Assembly (NCBI RefSeq): GCF_910594005.1
Contig: NC_057831.1
Coordinates: 41,994,001-42,058,000, forward strand
Source: Cervus elaphus
Lineage: Eukaryota > Chordata > Mammalia > Artiodactyla > Cervidae
Direction of reading: 5' to 3'
Length of the DNA stretch: 64,000 nt
The notes under the pieces were generated by a model that was not told where the DNA came from, made no database searches, and worked only from the letters and a program-made list of their open reading frames with translations. Numbering within the stretch: the stretch's first letter is position 1; each line of letters begins with the position of its first letter. This document shows positions 58,459 to 64,000 of the stretch, in pieces. Both the position numbers and the translations under genes were made by a program.

Positions 58459-58490
58459 GAGATACACACACACATCACACACATATACAT

Positions 58491-59905
58491 AATACATATG
58501 TATATGTCAATGTACTCATGGCAGTGTTTTCAAATTAAATTGCCTCTCTTAACATAGGTGACAGTTCTTAGCTGCACCTAAGAACTCGGAACATATCCTA
58601 AAGAATAAAAAAATTAGATAGCTGACTGACAGAACCAACTTCAAAGAATCATCTCATCCAAAACTCTTCATATTAATTGAGATTCTTCAGTACCTAGGTA
58701 TTGGTTCAGCACATTCTATCTTTTAAGTTTTTGCTCTGGTATCACATTGCACATTGTTATTGGCTCTGATAGATGAGAGAACAGATACAGAAAATTTAAG
58801 AACTAAACCAAAACTTAGCATCCACAGACCCAGCACTTATATAGGTCTCCTAAATTACAAGCCTCACTGCCTTCTGACTTTCCATAATAGAACCAATCTC
58901 CAGAATACAAAATGGGGCCCATTGATGTCCCGAAGAAATTATCCATTCCAATTCTACTGATGTGTCTTTGTTTCCTGCTCAGCACTAAGTGCTTACTTCC
59001 CTCCAGGGTATTCAAATGCTAAACAATTTTCAGACCGATTTTTCTTTGGCCCAAGTTACGCATTATGCTAAATGTTATCCTCTGTGTTTTCATTCTTTCA
59101 TTCATTCCATATATAAAACATGGCCAAAACCAGGCAGAAATGGAATTTCCTAGGGAGCCAACATTTACCTTAATGATTAACAACCACAATTGCAAGATGA
59201 CTACAAAAAGGAAGTTCAGAGTGCTTTTTGTCCAGGCTGAGCGCTCTAATTCTCTCTGCTGTTTCATCAGTTATTATGTTACTTCTCTCTGCCATAAACA
59301 TTACAATAAAAAAACATATGAGAATGGGAACACCACCATTCCTGAAAACAATGCAGAGGAAAAGTGAGGCTACATTTATTTTAAATCTCTCTAGCAGCTA
59401 TTCTGAACCCTACAAGGCATTCCCTTGTAGCCCTCTAAGGAAAAGCATACCTTAAAGTGTCCAACACCAAAGTGGTGACTTCCTTGCTTTTGACTCATTT
59501 TTGAATGGACTCAATTACTATCTAGGTGCTGTAATACTCTCACACCTACACCCTTTGCTTTATCTCTTTCAGATGCTGATCTCACATCAAATATCCCCTC
59601 CATTATGCCAGTAATTGCTGTGATTATTAAACATAATTGAGATGTGCTCATTTGGTTTGCCCCCTCAGATATCTCTACATGGAAAGGAAACAAAATAAAT
59701 CAGGACAGTACAGTAGGAAAATAATCTGTGGACTGAGCCAAAGAAAATAAGACATGTATTAGATACTCCCATATAATAGAAAGAGCTCTGAGTAGCATGT
59801 ATGAATCCCACCTGAACAACTTCCTCAGACAGTTAAATCACTTTATCTATCCGGGCCTCAACTTTCTCGCATATTTACTGCTTAGGTGAACTTTACGACC
59901 TCTAA
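58491..59905. other. Unassigned stretch
   Basis: No recognised repeat. Frames of 60-100 codons around 59019-59455 on both strands lack family or splice support. Confidence 0.45.
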
Positions 59906-59907
59906 GG

Positions 59908-60122
59908 GGCTTCCTAGGTGGCACTAGTGGTAAAGAACCTGTCTGCCAATGCAGGAGACACAAGAGATGTGGTTTTGATCCCTGGGTTGGGAAGATCCCC
60001 TGGAGGAGAGAATGGAAACCCACTCCAGTAATCTTGCCTGGAAAATTCTATGGACAGAGGAGCCTGATGGTCTACAACCCATGGGGTCTCAAAGAGTCCG
60101 ACACAACTGAAGTGACTTAGCC
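59908..60122 (+). mobile_element. Bov-tA SINE, plus strand
   Basis: Head 'gggcttcctaggtggcactagtgg', the extra 'agacacaagagatg' segment also seen in the copy at 23770, 'gggttgggaagatcccctggagg' and body end 'aagagtccgacacaactgaagtgacttag'. Confidence 0.94.
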
Positions 60123-60617
60123 CGCACGTGTGATCGCTAAGATCCTTTAAACTCTATGGTTTATAGAAGAAATTAGAAACTGCAAGCCCACTGATTCAAT
60201 TAAGACATATTTCTGTGCTCTCATTGTTGGCTCAAAATACTGTAAAATGATTGTAAACATTTAAAAACTGGGAGACATCTTAAGAATATGGGTTTCTGGT
60301 TTCCCACACAGAAAAATCAAAATATCCAATAACATTAAGCTTATATTTCAGATACTCAGCTCCTTCATATAGGACTTACACTCTCCAGATCATCAGAGTT
60401 CCCACTGCTCCATATTACCTCATTTTATCTGTTTTTCCCCCCACCACTATTTGGTTTTAAAATTCCAACTGTCAGTCTTTATTTTCAATTCCTTCTGGAT
60501 GGAAAAAATCACACCTCCAAGTATTAATCTAATTTTACTTTATTTTCATCTTAACACTTAACAGTACCATATTCACATGTTTTTGTTCATATTTTTGCTG
60601 TGTGTACCCCTATTAGA
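60123..60617. other. Unassigned stretch
   Basis: AT-rich, no recognised feature. Confidence 0.4.
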
Positions 60618-60820
60618 GGGCTTCCCTGGTGACTCAGTGGTAAAGAATCCACCTGCAATGTAGGAAATGGCAGACTTGATCCCTGGGTCAGGAAGATCCC
60701 CTGGAGAAGGAAATGGCAACCCACTCCACTCCAGTATTCTTGCCTGGGAAATCCCATGGACAGAGGAGCCTGATGGACTACAGTCCATGGGGTTACAAAG
60801 AGTTGGATACCACTCCGTGA
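60618..60820 (+). mobile_element. Bov-tA SINE, plus strand
   Basis: Head 'gggcttccctggtgactcagtgg', 'gtcaggaagatcccctggag', a small internal duplication of 'cactc' in 'caacccactccactccag', and body end 'gttacaaagagttggatacc'. Confidence 0.94.
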
Positions 60821-60854
60821 TTAAAAAACAATAACCAGTACTAGAACTAAAGCT

Positions 60855-60960
60855 TTTAGAAGAATGAGACTTTGTCTTGTTCATCAGAGCATTTGCAACA
60901 CATAAAATGATGTCTGGTATGTGGGAGGTATCAAATAACTGTCTATTCACTGATTTGCTG
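60855..60960 (+). repeat. L2 LINE 3' tail, plus strand
   Basis: 'gagactttgtcttgttcatcagagcatttgc ... gatgtctggtatgtgggaggtatcaaataactg' follows the end of the L2 3' UTR. Confidence 0.55.
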
Positions 60961-61325
60961 TTTACACCAAATTCCTGTCCTTTTGGAAACTTATAATCTC
61001 CTGTTTGCCAAGTAAAGGGCTTTCAGGAACTGCTTTATCATGGGAAAATTCAAAACACAATCCATCACTATGAATATAGTTTAAAGATAAATGGTACCAC
61101 CCTTCTCGTAATTATGAAAGACACTCATGATCTTTGGAGAATAATTTGAAAATATAGAAATAAAAATCACTCATAATCTCACTTAACTGAGATATTTATT
61201 TCAAAATTTTGATGACTTTTCATCCTGGTATTTTTTTAAGGAATTATGTGTTTATACTATACATTTACACATTTTTTTTACATATTCTTGAAGAGAACCA
61301 GTCCTTTTCTTTCCCACAGTAAGTC
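60961..61325. other. Unassigned AT-rich stretch
   Basis: No recognised feature. Confidence 0.4.
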
Positions 61326-61337
61326 ATACAATAAAAG

Positions 61338-61531
61338 TGAAAGTAAAAGTCACTCAGTCGTGTCCGACTCTTTGCGACCCCATGGACTATACAGTCCATG
61401 GAATTCTCCAGGCCAGAATACTGGAGTGGGTAGCCTTTCCCATCTCCAGGGCATCTTCCCAACCTAGGGATCAAACCCAGGTCTCCTGCACTGCAGGTGG
61501 ATTCTTTATCAGCTGAGTCACTGGGGAAGCC
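61338..61531 (-). mobile_element. Bov-tA SINE with TSDs, minus strand
   Basis: The plus strand shows 'gtaaaagtcactcagtcgtgtccgactctttgcgacc' (reverse of the body end) to 'gctgagtcactggggaagcc' (reverse of the head). Flanks catacaataaaa (61326-) and catacaatgaaa (61532-) differ at one base and are TSDs. CpGs are well kept. Confidence 0.95.
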
Positions 61532-61539
61532 CATACAAT

Positions 61540-62694
61540 GAAAAAACTCCCCAAATCTCCATCTTCTCAGAGAAGCACTGGGGGAAGTAATTCCTTTCTA
61601 TGCACACACTCCATGGTGAGGGAGTCATTTGGTTGCTGACATAATGAGAGCCTGACAGTCATCTTTCCATTTTTCTCCATGAGGGAGGATTCATGTCCTT
61701 AAAGGTTGTTATGGAGAAACGAGCCCTCACCCTGGGACTCTCAGACTCAACAGAGCCCTAGGAAGCATGGTCTAACACCATGTTCCAAGCAAGACTCTCC
61801 TCCCTACTCATCACCCTCACTGAGTCTCAAAGTCAACAATCTCAGGATGTTAGAGGTCCCAATCCAACTGGCTTCTCCAATTTCACTTTATCAGCAAAGA
61901 AAAATACTGTGCTTTCCATCTCACCTGGCTACTGTAGGTATTTCTCTATAGGTTCAGAATATGGAAGAAAGGGTGGTGAATGTTTGCACTCACTGAAAAT
62001 CCTATCAATACTAAATACACAGTTCTGTAACCTGATTTTCCTGTTGAAACTTATTTTCCATGTTTTTTGGCTGCAGCTACCACATTTGATATATTGCACT
62101 TAATGACAGGTTGTTCCCTCCACCAATAGATGCTCCTCCCACCTTTAGCAGTAGCTGTTGGACTCCTGCTTGCTGAGAAATGCTAAGCTCCTCAATGCCT
62201 CTGTAGCTACAGTAACACTGGGGAGAAAGAGGATGTGCTGTTTTTCCTTTCTCTCTCATCCCACCCACACAGTCAAATCAATTTTTATCCATTTAAAGAC
62301 TAACAATCTCTCATGAATTATGTTTGAACACAAGTCTAGTGGTCATGTAGTCATTCTTAGTATTTTTATTCCATTTTTTATTTCATCTCCCTGCAATTAT
62401 AATCTTACATTTATTTTTAATTCTGTTCAAGGATTTGTTAGCAATTTAGAGCTGAAGCACAAACATTACTGATTTATTGATATTATTGATTCAGCTCTTC
62501 CTCCCACACCAAGTGGCTTAAATTGAAATAACCTGAGGATGAGAAACAAAACTTAATGTTGCATGGTTTCAGAGAACCTCATAAAACCCAGTGGGTGGCT
62601 TCTTCCCGGCCATAATAGGAAACAAATGGTTAGAACAAAGTCAGAAAAAAAGATTTTACCAGATCTAGGTTACATTTTCTTGGTTTGCTCCCAT
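61540..62694. other. Unassigned stretch
   Basis: No recognised repeat or gene. Overlapping frames at 61706-62103 (81 and 107 codons) lack splice, start or family support. Confidence 0.45.
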
Positions 62695-62890
62695 AGCACC
62701 CTGTATTTTCCTAATGAAACCTTGCATTACACTTTCTCTCTTGTTGATTACCCTTCTTTCTTAATGGACTATGAATTTTGTGAAAGCAGAGAATTCATAC
62801 ATTTTAGTTTAAGCCTTGATTCCAAGTGCTACAGCGACTGTGGTTTAAAAATGCTTTAAAAATATCTGATGAATGAATAAATGAATACTT
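62695..62890 (+). repeat. L2 LINE 3' end, plus strand
   Basis: 'ccatagcaccctgtattttcc', 'ttaatggactatgaattttgtgaaagcagagaattcatac' and a final 'gatgaatgaataaatgaata' match the L2 3' end. This accounts for much of the 98-codon frame at 62563-62859. Confidence 0.7.
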
Positions 62891-63892
62891 GGAAGTAAAA
62901 TAGTAGGAAACATGGAATTGACCAGAGAAACACATGAATCAAGCCCCAAAGCCAGACAGAACAAGACTGGAAGGATTGGAGTGATATATTCTCTAAGCCC
63001 CACTCTCTTATGAGTAAAGATAAGAAAAGTAACTCTAGACTACAGCAGATGCTACTTGCAAGTAGGTATAGAAAGGAAAGCCAAAACCCATTAATTTTTT
63101 TTTTAAAAGAAATGCATTAAATGAATAGACACATCCAACAGTATTTTGGCAAAACTAAGAAAACCTAATAAATAATAAATCAATAATCTAATAATATGCA
63201 GAAACTAGGGAACAGCCAAACCATGGATACAGGGATTTTTAAAAATTGCCAAGCATATAAACTATGTCTCGTGCTAATGAAATTAACTATACAATGAAAT
63301 AATGATTGTATGCAGAGGGACCAGGAGGTGGTTAAAGCTAATAAAGACTCATGAAGTGGGAAATGTTAGTAGTTTAATAACTATGGAATACATTCCAAAA
63401 AGTTTTTGGAGATTTTCTTTCAAAAGCATATGTAAATTCATATGATGAGTTTTTTCAAAGAGTTAAGAAACAATCTATCAATGCTGTAGAAGTTACTTCA
63501 GAGCATGAATGCAGCTGGAAAGATTCCATATTAATTTCTGTAAAGACAGTACAATGCGAATATTAAAACCTAGCAAATAGAGATCAATAACCCTTACCAA
63601 TTTTTAATGGCAAAATTATAAATGAAATACTAACAGATGAAAACCTGCAATAATATGTACTCAAGAAGACTTCATCTAGGGGATTTGAATGCCACTAGAT
63701 GCCAAAAAGTTATTTTTAAAAATTCATCATGCAGCTATAATTTTAAAAGGAAGCCTCTTTGTCAATAATTTTCAAAAGCTTATTTTTTAATATGATGAAA
63801 AAAACACCTATCCCAAATGGTACTTTTTCCATCATAGTTAAGTGCTGAATCACTAAAGAAATTTTCATTAGAGGTGGAAAAACAAATATGTG
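62891..63892. other. Unassigned AT-rich stretch
   Basis: No recognised gene or repeat before the terminal BovB. Confidence 0.45.
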
Positions 63893-64000
63893 ACAAATGG
63901 ATTCAAGGGATTAGATATGATAGACAGAGTGCCTGAAGAACTATGGACAGAGGTTCGTGACATGGTACAGGAGGCAGGGATCAAGGCCATCCCCAAGGAA
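63893..64000 (+). mobile_element. Internal BovB LINE, runs off the window end, plus strand
   Basis: 'aatggattcaagggattagatatgatagacagagtgcctgaagaactatgg' to 'ggatcaaggccatccccaagg' matches the region between the endonuclease and RT domains of BovB, upstream of the segment at 33213. The element continues beyond 64000; its length and integrity cannot be judged here. Confidence 0.9.

Noticed and set aside
60573..60950. A 125-codon minus-strand open frame
   Set aside because: Most of it is antisense Bov-tA; the flanking residues come from unrelated DNA.
1..64000. A CRISPR array, prokaryotic operon or phage-like system
   Set aside because: No regularly spaced repeats, ribosome-binding sites or dense gene packing; the repeat content is wholly ruminant.

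Overview
The window is nuclear DNA of a ruminant, almost certainly a bovid. It carries many interspersed repeats specific to that lineage: BovB (RTE-type) LINE pieces, tRNA-headed Bov-tA SINEs, one dimeric Bov-A (BOV-A2) SINE, a cetartiodactyl CHR-type SINE and young ruminant L1 3' ends. Older mammalian MIR, L2 and MLT1 copies lie beneath them. The species cannot be fixed from the sequence alone. Nothing suggests bacterial, plasmid or viral DNA.

There is no complete host gene, rRNA, tRNA gene or CRISPR array. The window reads as intergenic or deep-intronic DNA. Almost every long open frame is retrotransposon coding sequence or its antisense. The best candidate for host coding sequence is a 90-bp splice-bounded segment on the minus strand at 19789-19878. 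Weaker minus-strand candidates lie at 5194-5261, 17570-17629 and 2235-2300, so a minus-strand gene with large introns could cross the left third. This is inference, because splice-bounded decoys are common in mammalian DNA.

Layout. 0-12.8 kb: BovB and Bov-tA fragments, MIR, an old L1 3' end and an exact 34-bp tandem duplication. 12.8-15.6 kb: two BovB 3' ends, one inserted into the tail of a two-headed Bov-tA, and a BOV-A2 with clear target-site duplications (TSDs). 19-22.2 kb: a very young L1 3' end, two Bov-tA, and an apparent solo LTR split by a BovB with 13-bp TSDs. 26.3-27.5 kb: an MLT1 LTR split by an L1. 31.4-36.5 kb: L2, MIR and BovB pieces, and a perfect 18-bp-stem hairpin. 39-42 kb: a two-headed Bov-tA and a CpG-rich RFX-like site in AT-rich DNA. 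42.07-43.91 kb: an L1 whose 5' half is inverted, with 13-bp TSDs (twin priming). 46.1-48.2 kb: a second, nearly identical L1, directly repeated with the inverted half of the first. 49-52 kb: an old L1 carrying a CHR SINE, then a 0.95-kb BovB. 53-61.5 kb: five Bov-tA (one of them two-headed), an MLT1 LTR, L2, MIR and a (CA)n array. The window ends inside another BovB.

The elements do not form a pathway. What they record is an order of insertion: L2, MIR and MLT1 first, then old L1, then CHR, Bov-tA and BovB, and finally near-intact L1. Two L1 copies retain most of an ORF2 reading frame, but both are disabled by stops, frameshifts or inversion.
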